A stretch of DNA of 64,000 bases from Epiperipatus broadwayi (lineage: Eukaryota > Onychophora > Udeonychophora > Euonychophora > Peripatidae). The stretch covers positions 1-64,000 of the forward strand of contig JAQFVV010000516.1 in NCBI GenBank assembly GCA_028023455.1, read 5' to 3'. The notes below the pieces were generated by a model, which worked only from the letters and a program-made list of their open reading frames with translations, ran no database searches and was not told the origin of the DNA. Both the position numbers and the translations under genes were made by a program. Of this stretch, positions 48,601-60,199 are shown piece by piece (positions within the stretch are counted from its first letter, which is position 1; each line of letters starts with the position of its first letter).

Positions 48601-49893
48601 GAGGAAAACTTTAAAGAACAATTGATTTATAGCTTAATCAAACTTGGCTATATATATGGCTTTTCTACATCTTTTTTCCTTTTCTTTCTTCTCTTTTCGA
48701 TCAGATGACATCTGTGGCTAGTTTTAAATTTGGCCATTCTTTGGTTACTGTGGACTTTTGTATAAGTCCCTGGATAGATTAGTGATTTAACCCATAGATG
48801 ACAGGCTTTTCAAGGAGCAGAAACAGTGGCTTTAACACAGCATCCTGATTATCTCCTTCATAATGAAAATATTTATTAATACCATTTTTATAGAATTTCA
48901 ATAACTGCCTCAAAGAAATTCAATTTTGTTTCATTTCTTTATACCAATACTGCTGTGAGCTGCTTTATATACATGCACATCTTCTTCTATATTTACTTTA
49001 AAACAAAAGCCATTTTTTCTCCTTCCTCAATTTTTTTGAAGACAGAAATAAAATAAAATCAAACAATTCCTTCTCAGTTTAAAAAAAAACAAAACTTTAA
49101 CTTTAGCTGCTCATTTCTTTTAGTTTAAAAGAATTGCATATTTGTAATATTATTAACTGATTTGCCATTCTTAAAAATGGTTAAGTGATTGCCTTCAAAA
49201 CTGCATTTTGTTCAGTGATTCTCCTTAAAACTATTAAAACTGAATGCTTTTTTCTCTTTTTTTTAAAACTGTATATCAATGATTACATCTATTTTTTCCC
49301 CTCCAACCGTAATAAAAACTGACTGACTTTTCCTTCTTTTTTAAAAACTACATATTGCCAGGTGACTCATTTCAAAACAAAAACTGAACTGACCCTTTTA
49401 AAATATTGTTTCATTTGTTTTTATATTTTGAATTTCTGACCAAAAAGACCAGCTGCAAATCCTGTTATCTTGAGATAAAAATCAAAGCTTTACAAGCTGA
49501 TTGTTTTCAAGTCATTAATAAAAAGATTAAAAAGAAGATTATTAATCTATTCCAACATAGCACCTCTATTTCTGAGACAATTTAAGATAATCTAAGATGC
49601 AGATTACATTAAAAAAACAGTTCGTAATCTACAGTCCTAAGAAATATGTGTAAAAGTGTTTTGTGTTTACACCACCATTCTCACCCATGTACATTTTATC
49701 TATTAATCATTTTCACATATTTTTTAACAGTTTTTTCCCCTCTCTTTTATTTTACACAAAACTAGATAACTGAATATATTAATTATTTAATAATAAGAAA
49801 ACATAATACATTAAACTATCATTTCTTATAACTCTACATTCATTACTGCAGATTAATTATCCATAAATTATATAATAATACTTGCACAGATAA
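45667..49893. other. AT-rich DNA without a clear gene
   Basis: Includes a 32-base tandem duplication at 46289-46352 and a GAGTTCAAACCC stretch near 46700 that resembles a tRNA-type B box (possible SINE remnant). Several short GATGATGAT patches lie between 46990 and 47520. No exon or protein-like frame was recognised. Confidence 0.4.
46289..46352. repeat. 32-bp exact tandem duplication
   Basis: AAAGATTTAAAATATTTCAA, continuing TATTGGGAAGTC, occurs twice back to back with no differences, which indicates a very recent duplication. Confidence 0.95.
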
Positions 49894-51759
49894 ATCTATC
49901 ATGTAAATTGGGAAAAAAAACCAAGTTTTATATGTGCAATAACACACATACTTATTTATCTTGAAATCTTATATTTTTAATTCTCAGTTGATTTTAGTAT
50001 AAAATATTTTTTGTTTATGATGCTTGTTTTCTTTTAACATAATTAAAAGCAAACAAAGTTTAATTAGTGTTCTTATAAAAGTATTTTATTTAAACTAAAA
50101 AAATTTAATGTTGATGTATTTTTAGAGCTGAGATTTTTTTTTTATATAAAAAAATAATAATCATTTTTGTAAGATAAAGCCCTGTAAGATATTGTTTTTC
50201 TAATTGAGATTGAGCGGGAGATAGAGATTTACCTTGGTTGAAAGTTGAAAAAAAAGATTGTGCAGGAGATAACAAAGGACATAAATAGCATGGGTAAATT
50301 TTTGATTACAGAGGAAGATTCAGTAAGACTATTCTAGTCATTCGGTTTTTTATTTATTGCTCAGCTTCTTGTTATTGAGGATCGATCCAGATTTTAGCTG
50401 TTATTGAACTGTTGCATTGTTCAAGTGACTCTAATTTTTTTTTTTGATATTGGTGCCATGAGAATCACCAAGTTGAATTTCCATTGACCTACAATAATTC
50501 TATTTGCCATGATAATAGCAGCCATTCAGATGCCATGCCTGTAACATATGCCATGAAGAATCTCCACAACATGATGGGCTGAGCCTTTCCAAAAATGAAC
50601 CTCTGGAGCTCCAAATTGTGACTTCAATCATGACCTAGCTGTCCAGTCCAGAGTGGATCCCACTAATGCCTCCAGACTTCTGAACTTGTGGTAAATGACA
50701 GCCGTTGTAGAGGACTCTATAAACCGAACTTTGTGTGAACAGCAGCAATTAATATTACCTCGAGGTAACTTATCTTTCCATATCAAAATCAGGGCTAAAT
50801 CTCTAATTAAGCCTCTAGCAAATCTCAGCTTAATATTAAAAAGAAATTATATTTATGATGTGTAATTTATCAATTTAAATATTAGTGTATTTTTGTTTAT
50901 TTTTACATTACAATCTTAGTAGCAAGATTTTCAATCTTAAAATGTTACTTGTTTGAGAGTGTATGGTGAGTGATATTTTATATGCTTAATAATTTCTCAG
51001 TTCTAAGATTAACCCTTGTTAAATACTCAGACCAACCTTAGTAGTTTTCTTTTATTTTTGTTTGTTTGTTTGCTTCATTGTTAAACTAAATCAAACTTGG
51101 CTTTGGCTGGAGATTTATAGGATATATGATTTATTTATTTTTTTAGTAGAGATTTATTTGCTATAATTCATATTACCTAGTTCATAATGTTTCTTTTCTT
51201 GTGTGAGAACCTTGGCTCATTTCAATATACTTGTCTATGAGTGTTTTGCAGAATTAGGACATTCTTGGTTCCGACGTTTCTTTTTGGACTAAAAAAAGCT
51301 CATCTGCGCTGTCCCGTTATTCTCCAAAAACATCCATCTTACTAAATCTCTTATAGGGAAAAGGGAATTGGTTGGGTGAACCACTAGCAGGAGGACATAA
51401 GCCCTTGTTATGTTATAGATAAGAAATGAACTTGTCTGCCTGAGTATTTAATGTAGTAATGCTTGCATGCACTCAATGTTAATATCTGCTAAATAAATGT
51501 AGATCATGTTTCATGTTTATTTTGTTTTTATGTTTAATAAATTTAAAAGTTCTTGTAAGTATTTTGGCTTATGTTTGTCTCAGTGTTTTCTCAATTGTCT
51601 GAACCACATTCATTAGCTTTCGCTCTCCCTGGGTTTACACTGGCACATTCATGTTCGTATATCCTGCCCACCCTTAAAATAAATGTCTAGTTCCAATTTT
51701 TGGATTAGTGGCGCCCTCATGGTCAGGATATATGAAATTAAAATCTTTCATCTGGCACA
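49894..51759 (+). repeat. 5' LTR of gypsy element
   Basis: Shared sequence starts at TCTATCATGTAAATTG and ends ...GGCACA (51759). A polyadenylation-type AATAAA lies at 51678. A short inverted repeat (TTCGTATATCCTG at about 51654, CAGGATATATGAA at about 51724) encloses TGGCGCCCTC at 51709, a primer-binding-like string oddly present in both LTRs. Confidence 0.85.
51678..51683 (+). terminator. Polyadenylation signal AATAAA in LTR
   Basis: AATAAA in both LTR copies near the 3' end (51678 here, and the equivalent position near 58038 in the other LTR), where element transcripts would be expected to end. Confidence 0.4.
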
Positions 51760-52381
51760 TAGCTATATAAATTTTAGTGCAGTCAATGCGAAGCTTTGAT
51801 TATAAATCCCACATGAGATTTTGTTCAGACAATTGAGGAATATTTCAGTGTTGGAGGTAAGATTCATTAGGTAGGGATCAGTTTGTGCTAAATTGTAAAA
51901 AGCAGTTTGGAGTAAGGGGTTCATCTTTTCAATATGAATAATTAATATATAGTTAATTAAACAGCATTCTTTAGAGTTATTACTGAATGGACGGGTCAGA
52001 CAAATGGATATTAAGAAGTTATATATTTATTTTGTTTCTTTGTTTGTTTTAAAAAAAAAAGTTATTAGTTCTACGTTCATAAAATAATAATAAAAAAACA
52101 AAGAGTTTGGGTTCGCATTTTAGAAATAACAAAATATATATATATTTTTTTTTAAAATTAAAAATTAGCTGATACGTTCATAAAAAAAAAAGCAAGCAAA
52201 GAGTTTAGGTTCGCGTTTAAAGAAAAAGTAATCAGTCTAACTTTTGTGCTTTAAATATATATATATAATAATAAATAGCAGTTGAGGATTAAAAATAAAT
52301 AAATTTCAATAAATAGACAGAAGTTGCATTGGGAATTTAAATAAAGTTAGAGAAGAGGCTGAAGATAGACTAGCTAGCATC
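51760..52381 (+). other. 5' leader of gypsy element
   Basis: Non-coding stretch between the LTR and gag, AT-rich. A diverged tandem repeat of about 100 bases is visible: TACGTTCATAAAA followed by CAAAGAGTTTGGGTTCGC near 52072, and again near 52170. No standard TGG-starting primer-binding site follows the LTR end directly. Confidence 0.6.
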
Positions 52382-53410
52382 ATGGCCAAAATAGATTGGC
52401 AAATAAAATCTTTTACGACTGATATTTGGGAAAGCCCATTAGAGCATTTGGAGAGCCTGCAAGAGATGTTTCGATGTCATAATTGGCAGGCGACTGAACA
52501 AGTGGCAATTGCACACCACTATTTACAAGGAGTGGCTGAGGATTGGTGGCATATCTTAAAGATCAAACCACAGACTTTTGGGGATTACAGATGCAAATTA
52601 TTGCACACATTTTGGAGTGAAAAAAAGCAGTATCATATCTACATCAATATATCACAAGAAAGATAGTTTTTCTGCAAACAAGCAGCAAGGCTGAAGTCAT
52701 TGATAGCTTTCTCTTTGACTGAGAGGCTGATATGCCAAATAATATTGGGCAATGTGCCAAGGGATATACAGCAGATCATGTTGTGTAGTAACAACATTCA
52801 CTTGGGAGAAATGATTAAACTGCTAAATGAAATTGAACATAACCAGGCCCAAGAAGAAGTGGAGAAAAGAACAATGCAGGGTGATCAGGTAATTTCGATA
52901 GAAAAAGGTCAAAAGAGTCAATTATCACCTCCAATTAAAAAAAGTAAAGAAAGCCATAGGACTGTAGCTAATGTGATGGTGGATCAAGAAGAACTAGCAT
53001 GGAATGGGGCTATGCAGACTTTCCCAATTGTCAGTATAAAGACTGGAGATATCATTATAGAAGTATTGGTTGATTCAGGAAGTCAAATGTCATTGCTCTC
53101 TAGTAAGTTTTATGTAAAAATAAACAGACCAGCCACGTTTGTATACACTGCCAATAAAGAGAATGCAGGTGACACTGGCCAATGGCATGAAGTCAAATTA
53201 GAAACCAAACAGGTGTGGTTACATTTGCATCTGGGTAACATAGAATTAGACCATGTCTTTTTGATAATGCCTGGTCTCATACAAGATGTTATAATTGGGA
53301 CTGATTTTTTATACAGGCATAAATGTGTTTTGGATTATGACAAATGTTTATTTCTTTGCCAAGAAGTTTTGATGCCATTTGAAGAGCTAAAGAGTTATAA
53401 GCCACTTTAG
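52382..53410 (+). pseudogene. gag-pro: Gypsy gag and aspartic protease
   Basis: Starts at ATG 52382. The gag core reads AHHYLQGVAEDWWHILK with the A-x-x-W-W pattern of Ty3 gag domains. One in-frame stop (TAG at 52664) interrupts it, and the same frame then continues. No CCHC knuckle is seen. The protease follows from about residue 215, with VLVDSGSQMSLLS (the DSG active site) and IIGTDFLYRHKCVLDY near the C-terminus, matching retropepsins of this family. The frame ends at TAG 53408, after which an 18-base duplication (GTACAGTGTGTTCAGCA) occurs. Confidence 0.85.
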
Positions 53411-54837
53411 GTACAGTGTGTTCAGCAGGTACAGTGTGTTCAGCAAGTTAGGGATACCGTGGAAATGCAAAATAAAGTGTTGCAATTCATTTTAAAAGGA
53501 ATGGAAGAACAACACCCCCTAATGGAACTGTTAAGGGAGTTTTATTCAGTTTTTTGAATAGGCCTAAGATCATTGAGGGGTATGTGCATCACATTCAAGT
53601 TAAGGATAAAAGCCATTTCCAGAGTCATTCATATCCCATTTGTTTCAATATAAGGCTGAAGTAGATCTTCAAATACAGCAAATGATTGAATGGGGAGTTA
53701 TTGGAAAGCACACATCTTCGTATGTTAACCCATTAGTAGTGGTAAAAAAGAAAGATGAATCTGTCAGCCTATGTTTGGATGCCCGGTGGTTAAATGCCAT
53801 TACCATTCCTGAAAGAAATTCCACCTACAATAACAGAACTTCTCTCAAAATTTCAAGGGAAAACCATTTTCTCTACATTTGACTTGACATCCAGTTATTG
53901 GCAGATCCCTCTACATCCATTTGAATGCAAATATACCGCCTTCCACTATGAAAGGCATATGTATGCGTTTAAGCGTATGCCTTTTCGATTAATCAATAGT
54001 GGTTCAGGACTTCTAAAGTGTTTGGATCAAGTGTTATCAGACAAAATCAAGAGTTTGATTGTGATATATATGGATGACATACTCATTGCATCTAAAAATA
54101 TGGAAGAACATATGGAACACTTGAAATTGTTCTTAATGGAGTGTTACCAGAAAAACATTACCATCAATTTACAAAAAAAAATTGCCTAGTCCAGGAGGAG
54201 GTTGAATTTTTAGGCTCTTTAATTGGGAAAGAGGGTATTAAACCTCATCCAGAGAAACTAACAGTGATACAACATTTTCCTACACCCACTAATAGGTGTC
54301 AGGTACAGTCTTTGCTAAGATTATGCAATTTTTCTCATAAATTCTATGAAAATTTTGCATTAGATGCTGCAAATTTGGTTCAGTTATTAACAAAAGACCA
54401 AAAATGGGTATGGGAGTACAAACAGGAGCAAGAATCTCCACACATTAAAAACAGTTCTAGCCTACCCTGACTTTTCACAAACTTTTTATGTTCAGACCAA
54501 CAGCAGTGGGCAAAAGCTGGGAGTCGTGTTATTTCAAATTGACAAACAAAAATGTCACAGTGTTGTATTTTTGTAGCTGCAAGCTAAAACGGGTGGATAA
54601 TAATTACACGATGACAGAAAAGGAAGGTTTGGCCATTGTTTGGGCTTTCAGTAAATTCAAACAATTCCTGCTTGGGTCAGAGATTGTTTTAATTACAGAT
54701 CATAAGAGCTTGGAATTTCTTAATAGCAGTTACTTATCAAATGATTGATTGATACGTTGGAGTCTTACACTACAGAAATTCCAGTATAAAGTTCTATATT
54801 GTAAAGAAAAGGAAAATATTGTGGTGGATGTTTTGAG
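53411..54837 (+). pseudogene. pol: Gypsy reverse transcriptase and RNase H
   Basis: Several frames are needed. The stretch 53640-53882 carries VNPLVVVKKKD and SLCLDARWLN. Next, 53794-54189 carries FSTFDLTSSYWQIPLHP and the catalytic VIYMDDILIASKN (YMDD). Then 54141-54470 carries VEFLGSLIGKEGIKPHPEK, the end of the RT and connection. Finally 54488-54748 carries the RNase H block TEKEGLAIVWAFSKFKQFLL and LITDHKSLEFL. Frameshifts lie near 53800-53880, 54170 and 54480, with a stop at 54746. The role is copying element RNA into DNA inside the particle; this copy cannot do so unaided. Confidence 0.88.
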
Positions 54838-56060
54838 TTGCCACCTGTAGATCTGACCCCACATCATCTTGAGTCCAACAATCTGAGTATTGCAGCATTC
54901 ACATTGACCATAGATGAGTCCATAGAGCAACAATTACTAAGGATACCTGAAATACAGGAGACCAGCCCCGAGTATGCACAAATCATGACATATAAGAAAG
55001 GAATAGGAACTTCAGACCCCAGTGACACAGCAACATTGGAAAAATATGAAGCCTATAGAATAAAAGATTGTGTATTGCAATATATAGTCACCACAGAAGA
55101 AGACTCATTGAGAATTCTTATACCCCAAAGACTCAGGAACAAACTTATAGATTATAAACATTGCCTTTATGGACACTATGGACCACGTAAAGTAGAACAT
55201 GTGCTCACGGAAGTATTTTACTGGCCAAGGTTATATTCAAATGTTGTATCAGTTTTGGGAAAATGTCATGTGTGTTCACAAACTAAATATGTAAATAAAA
55301 GATTTATTGGGATCTTGCAGCCTATTTTAGCACACAACCCTAATGAATTGTTAGCCATAGATTTTTATGGGCCTTTACCTGCCTATAAACAATACCTATA
55401 TTTAATCATAATGTACAACATATTTTCTAAGTATGTAACTGCATATCCATTAAGAAAGGCGGATACACAAAGTACTATCCGGATCCTACAGAAGCATCGG
55501 TTTCCTAAGATTGGTAGGCCCCAGATGATACTTACAGATCATGGGACACCCTTTAAATCTCACCACTGGAAAAAGTGGATTCAGCAACAGGGCATTCAGG
55601 ATGTATTAACATCTATTCATAATCCTCAATCGAATCCCTGTGAGAGAGTCATGAGGGAGTTAAACCATTTATTTCGGCTTTATGTCAGCAAAAATCACCG
55701 TGGATGGGGGAATCAGACGGGAAACATCACTAACTACATAAATTGGACATAGAATGAATCTACCAAGTTTGCCCCCATCAGATTACATTTCTGGACAGAA
55801 TTATCCAATGCTGATAAAGGCTGAAGTACACATAAAGCAGGGAAATCCACGACCATGTAGATTCGTGGTAGGGAACCTGGTTTTTGTATGAAAACCTCAT
55901 GTCAGCAATCCAACCCAGCATCAATATAAAAAAATTTTCCCAGTATATGAGGGACCCTTCACTATACAAAAGAAAAGTGGTCTGAATGCCTTTGTATTGG
56001 AAAATGAGCATGGGGTTTATGGATCTTATAATGCACGAAGCCTTAGGCCAGCCAACTAAA
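54838..56060 (+). pseudogene. pol: Gypsy integrase
   Basis: One long open piece (54838-55752) contains the HHCC zinc-binding module (CLYGHYGPRKVEHVL and CHVCSQTK) and then the catalytic core: LAIDFYGPLP (first D), LTDHGTPFKSHHW (second D) and NPCERVMRELN (the E). After the stop at 55750 the remaining part reads on to 56060. It includes VYEGPFTIQKKSGLNAFVLE and ARSLRPAN, a GPY/F-type C-terminal module of Ty3/gypsy integrases, with one in-frame TGA near 55890. The catalytic triad residues are all present. Confidence 0.88.
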
Positions 56061-56249
56061 AGATAGGAGGTGCACTTAAGGAATTGATCTCAGGGCAAAT
56101 GTTCAGCCAGGAAGAAGGGATTTAAAAGTTTTAAATGTTGGGGTTTAAAGTTTGAAAAAAAAAAAGAAATAGCAAATAAATGCTTTTATTTATTTTTTTT
56201 GTTGGCGTGAAGGGGCTGTTGAACTGGATACTTTATCCTATTCAAGAGT

Positions 56250-58118
56250 TCTATCATGTAAATTGAAAAAAAGAAAAACCAAGTTTTATATGTGCAATAA
56301 CACACATACTTATTTATCTTGAAATCTTATATTTTTAATTCTCAGTTGATTTTAGTATAAAATATGTTTTGTTTATGATGCTTGTTTTCTTTTAACATAA
56401 TTAAAAGCAAGCAAAGTTTAATTAGTGTTCTTATAAAAGTATTTTATTTAAACTAAAAAAATTTAATGGTGATGTATTTTTAAAGCTGAGATTTTTTTTT
56501 ATATAAAAAAATAATAATCATTTTTGTAAGATAAAGCCCTGTAAGATATTGTTTTTCTAATTGAGATTGAGCGGGAGATAGAGATTTACCTTGGTTGAAA
56601 GTTGCAAAACAAGATTGTGTGGGAGATAACAAAGGACATAAATAGCTGGGTAAATTTTTGATTACAGAGGAGGATTCAGAGAGACTATTCTGGTCATTCA
56701 GTTTTTTTTTTATTTTTATTGCTCAGCTTCTTGTTATTGAGGATCGATCCAGATTTTAGCTGTTATTGAACTGTTGCATTGTTTAAAAGACACTAATTTT
56801 TTTTTAATATTGGTGCCACAGGAATCACCAAGTTGAATTTCCATTGACTGACAATAATTCTATTTGCCGCGATAATAGTAGCCATTCAGATTCCATGCCT
56901 GTAACATATGTCATGAAGAATCTCCACAACATGATGGGCTGAGCCTTTCCAAAGATGAACCTCTGGAGCTCCAAATTGTGACTTCAATCATGAACTAACT
57001 GTCGAGTCCAGAGCGAATCCCAATAATGCCTCCAGACTTTTGAATCTGTGGTAAATGACAGCCATTGTAGAGGACTCTATAAACTGAACTTTGGGTGAAC
57101 AGCAGAAATTAATATTACCTCAATGTAACTTACCTTTCCATATCAAAATCAGGGCTAAATCTCTAATTAAGTCTCTAGAAAATCTCAGCTTAGTCTTAAA
57201 AAGAAATTATATTTATGATGTGTAATTTATCTATTTAAATATTAAAGTATTTTTGTTTATTTTTACATTACAATCTTAGTAGCAAGATTTTCAATCTTAA
57301 AATGTTACTTGTTTGAGAGTGTATGGTAAGTGATATTTTATATGCTTAATAATTTCTCAGTTCTATGATTAACCCTTGTTAAATACTCAGACCGACCTTA
57401 GTAGTTTTCTTTTATTTTTGTTTGTTTGTTTACTTCATCATTAAACTAAATTAAACTTGGCTTTGGCTGGAGATTTATAGGATATATGATTTATTTATTT
57501 TTTTGGTAGAGATTTATTTGCTATAATTCATATTATGTAGTTCATAATGTTTCTTTTCTTGTGTGAGACTAACCTTGGCTCGTTTCAATTTACTTGACCA
57601 TGAGCGTTTTGCAGAATTAGGACATTCTTGGTTCCGACGTTTCTTTTTGGACTAAGAAAAGCTCATCTGCGCTGTCTCATTATTTTCCACAAACATCCAT
57701 CTTACTAATCTCTATAGGGAAAAGAGAATTGGTTGGGCGAACTGCTAGCAGGAGGACATAAGCCCTTGTTATGTTATAGATAAAAATGAACTTGTCTGCC
57801 TGGGTATTTAACATAGTAATGCTTGCATGCACTCAATGTTAAGATCTGCTAAGTAAATGTAGATCAAATTTCATGTTTATTTTGTTTTTATGTTTAATAA
57901 ATTTAAAAGTTCTTGTAAGTATTTTGGCTGATGTTTGTCTCAGTGTTTTCTCAATTGTCTGAACCACATTCATTAACTTTTGCTCTCCCTGGGTTTACTC
58001 TGGCGCATTCATGTTCATATATCCTGCCCACCCTTAAAATAAATGTCTAGTTCTGATTTTCGACTAGTGGCGCCCTCGTGGTCAGGATATACGAAATTAA
58101 AATCTTTTGTCCCGCACA
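56250..58118 (+). repeat. 3' LTR of gypsy element
   Basis: Copy of 49894-51759. The bases just upstream (GTGAAGGGGCTGTTGAACTG near 56210) include a short purine tract followed by TG. This may be the real LTR start, in which case the left LTR is truncated at its 5' end. It ends CCGCACA at 58118, next to an (AT)n run. Confidence 0.85.
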
Positions 58119-58417
58119 ATATATATATATATGTTAAATCATGTTAATTATTATTTTATTTTTGTAAATATATATTTTTTATATTAGAATGTTGTCATAC
58201 TGTAATAGTATAATATTGTTTAATTTATAAATAAATTTGTTAACTCTTTTTGAATCTTATCTTAGTAAAGTTATGATTTATCTGCATGTTGTTGTTTGAT
58301 TTCTTCATTTTTCATGCCTGATTCACAGAAATTAATAATTTGAAATATTACTTATTTGGCACATGATTCTTAAGATTACTTAGATATTATTTCTATTATA
58401 GTTGATTAAGTAACAAA

Positions 58418-58683
<266 letters not shown>

Positions 58684-59077
58684 TGTTTTAATTTCTTATT
58701 GTTTTTTTAATTTTAAAGATAATTGAAATCTGTCTTTTAATTAATTATTTTTATATTTCTTGTTATCTTAATCATTTTCTTAGATTAATCTATCTTGACA
58801 ATAAGATAATTCACAGTTCATAGTTATTACAATTATTGATTTCAACTTTGTTATCAGCTAGAAATTTTTTAAAGTAATTACATAATGAAAGTTTTACTAA
58901 CATTTATTTTTACAGAGTAATTTTTAGTCTGATTTCACATTTGCTTATTTTATCCATTATGAGTTTTCTTTACAAAGAGTGAGGGAAAAAAGTTTTAATT
59001 TTTTTTAAATTCTATTTTAGATTAATATGAATGTTAATCTATCATCTAGTTAAGTTTTTTTTTTGTTTAGGGGTGCT

Positions 59078-59945
59078 ATGGTAGAGTGTAGCATATGTAA
59101 TGAGGTTTATCACTTGAAATGTTTAAATAAAACTAGAAAGCATGCAACAGGTTTATGATTATGTAGACAGTGTGTAAGTGTTATAAAAGAAGTGAGAAAG
59201 TGTTTTAAGTGTATACAGTGTAAAGAGAAAGTCAGTACAAATGGAGCAAAATGTAGTCGAGGAAGATAGGTTAGAGTATGTTTTTAATGGAGTGGCAAGA
59301 TATATGCATGAAAAATAAGTAGTGCAGTGCATATGATTAGCCAAAGAATAAGGAAAAATAAAAGAAGAGATAAAGGATATAGAAGTAAACTTAAAATTGT
59401 TAAAAGTGAAGTATATGTAGATAAAGTTATTATTGAGTAGGAATGATAAGGAAGAAGTAGATAAGGAAGTCCAGAAGGTGGTAGAGAATGTTACAGATGA
59501 AGTAGGAAATGTAAACGATGAGACATTATTGATAAAAGATTCACTAATTATAGAATGTGGAGATATAATTGCAAGATACAATAGAAACAAGGGAATAGAG
59601 ATGTGTATGTTATGGTAGGGACAAATAATTTGTCAGAGCCATCACACAGATTAATGGATGAGTACATAGAATTAATTAGTAATTTGTGTAAGATGAAAGG
59701 AAAAATAGGAATAATTGGATTATTACCAAGATTTGACAATAGGTACATGTTAGGAAGGGCATGTTTTATAAATGAGTGAGTTTTAAAAATTGTGTGAGAG
59801 AAATTATCTTATATTTGTGGATGTGTGGGATTATTTTATTAATAAGAGGGAGTTATATAGTAGAGATGGATTGTACTTAGCAAAACAAGGAAGTAATGTT
59901 TTAGGGAGTTTGATTTATAAAGAATATAGTTTGGGAATCTTATAA
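59078..59945 (+). pseudogene. CR1-like ORF1: PHD finger and SGNH esterase
   Basis: From ATG 59078: MVECSICNEVYHLKCLNKTRK, a stop, then LCRQC, which fits a PHD-type zinc finger (C-x2-C ... H-x2-C ... C-x2-C). A second CFKCIQCK follows. Further on (about 59530-59940) are an esterase-like start (SLIIECGDII), VMVGTNN (the G-x-N block), IGIIGLLPRFDNRY and DGLYLAKQGSNVLG (the D-x-x-H block, in which the catalytic His is Tyr here). Stops and shifts interrupt it throughout. Confidence 0.65.
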
Positions 59946-60199
59946 AGAGGAGTAGGATTTAAGTGGCAGTATTATCAGAAAGAAGAAAAATGGATGACAT
60001 GTAAAAAATAAATGAAGTTGGTTGGTATTTAGATATAAATGTAAATGTGGAGAAAAATAGGACTGTAAAATTAATGGTAAGCAAGTTATTTATAAATGTA
60101 ATGGAGAAGAAAGAATCAAAATAATTTATAAAAGACTAGTTAGGAAAGAAGAAACTGTTAAAATCAGATATTTGGATATGCAAGGTAGTCAGAGACCAG

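Larger units (their letters stand above)
49894..58118 (+). mobile_element. Ty3/gypsy LTR retrotransposon, near full length
   Basis: Direct repeats of about 1.87 kb (49894-51759 and 56250-58118) flank a 4.5-kb interior. The interior has gag, aspartic protease, reverse transcriptase, RNase H and integrase in the Ty3/gypsy order, with integrase last. The frame is broken by several stops and frameshifts. LTR divergence is about one difference per 15-25 bases in the stretches compared, so the copy is older than the gag-only element at the left end of the window. No target-site duplication was found, and the left LTR may lack its first ~45 bases. Confidence 0.9.
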
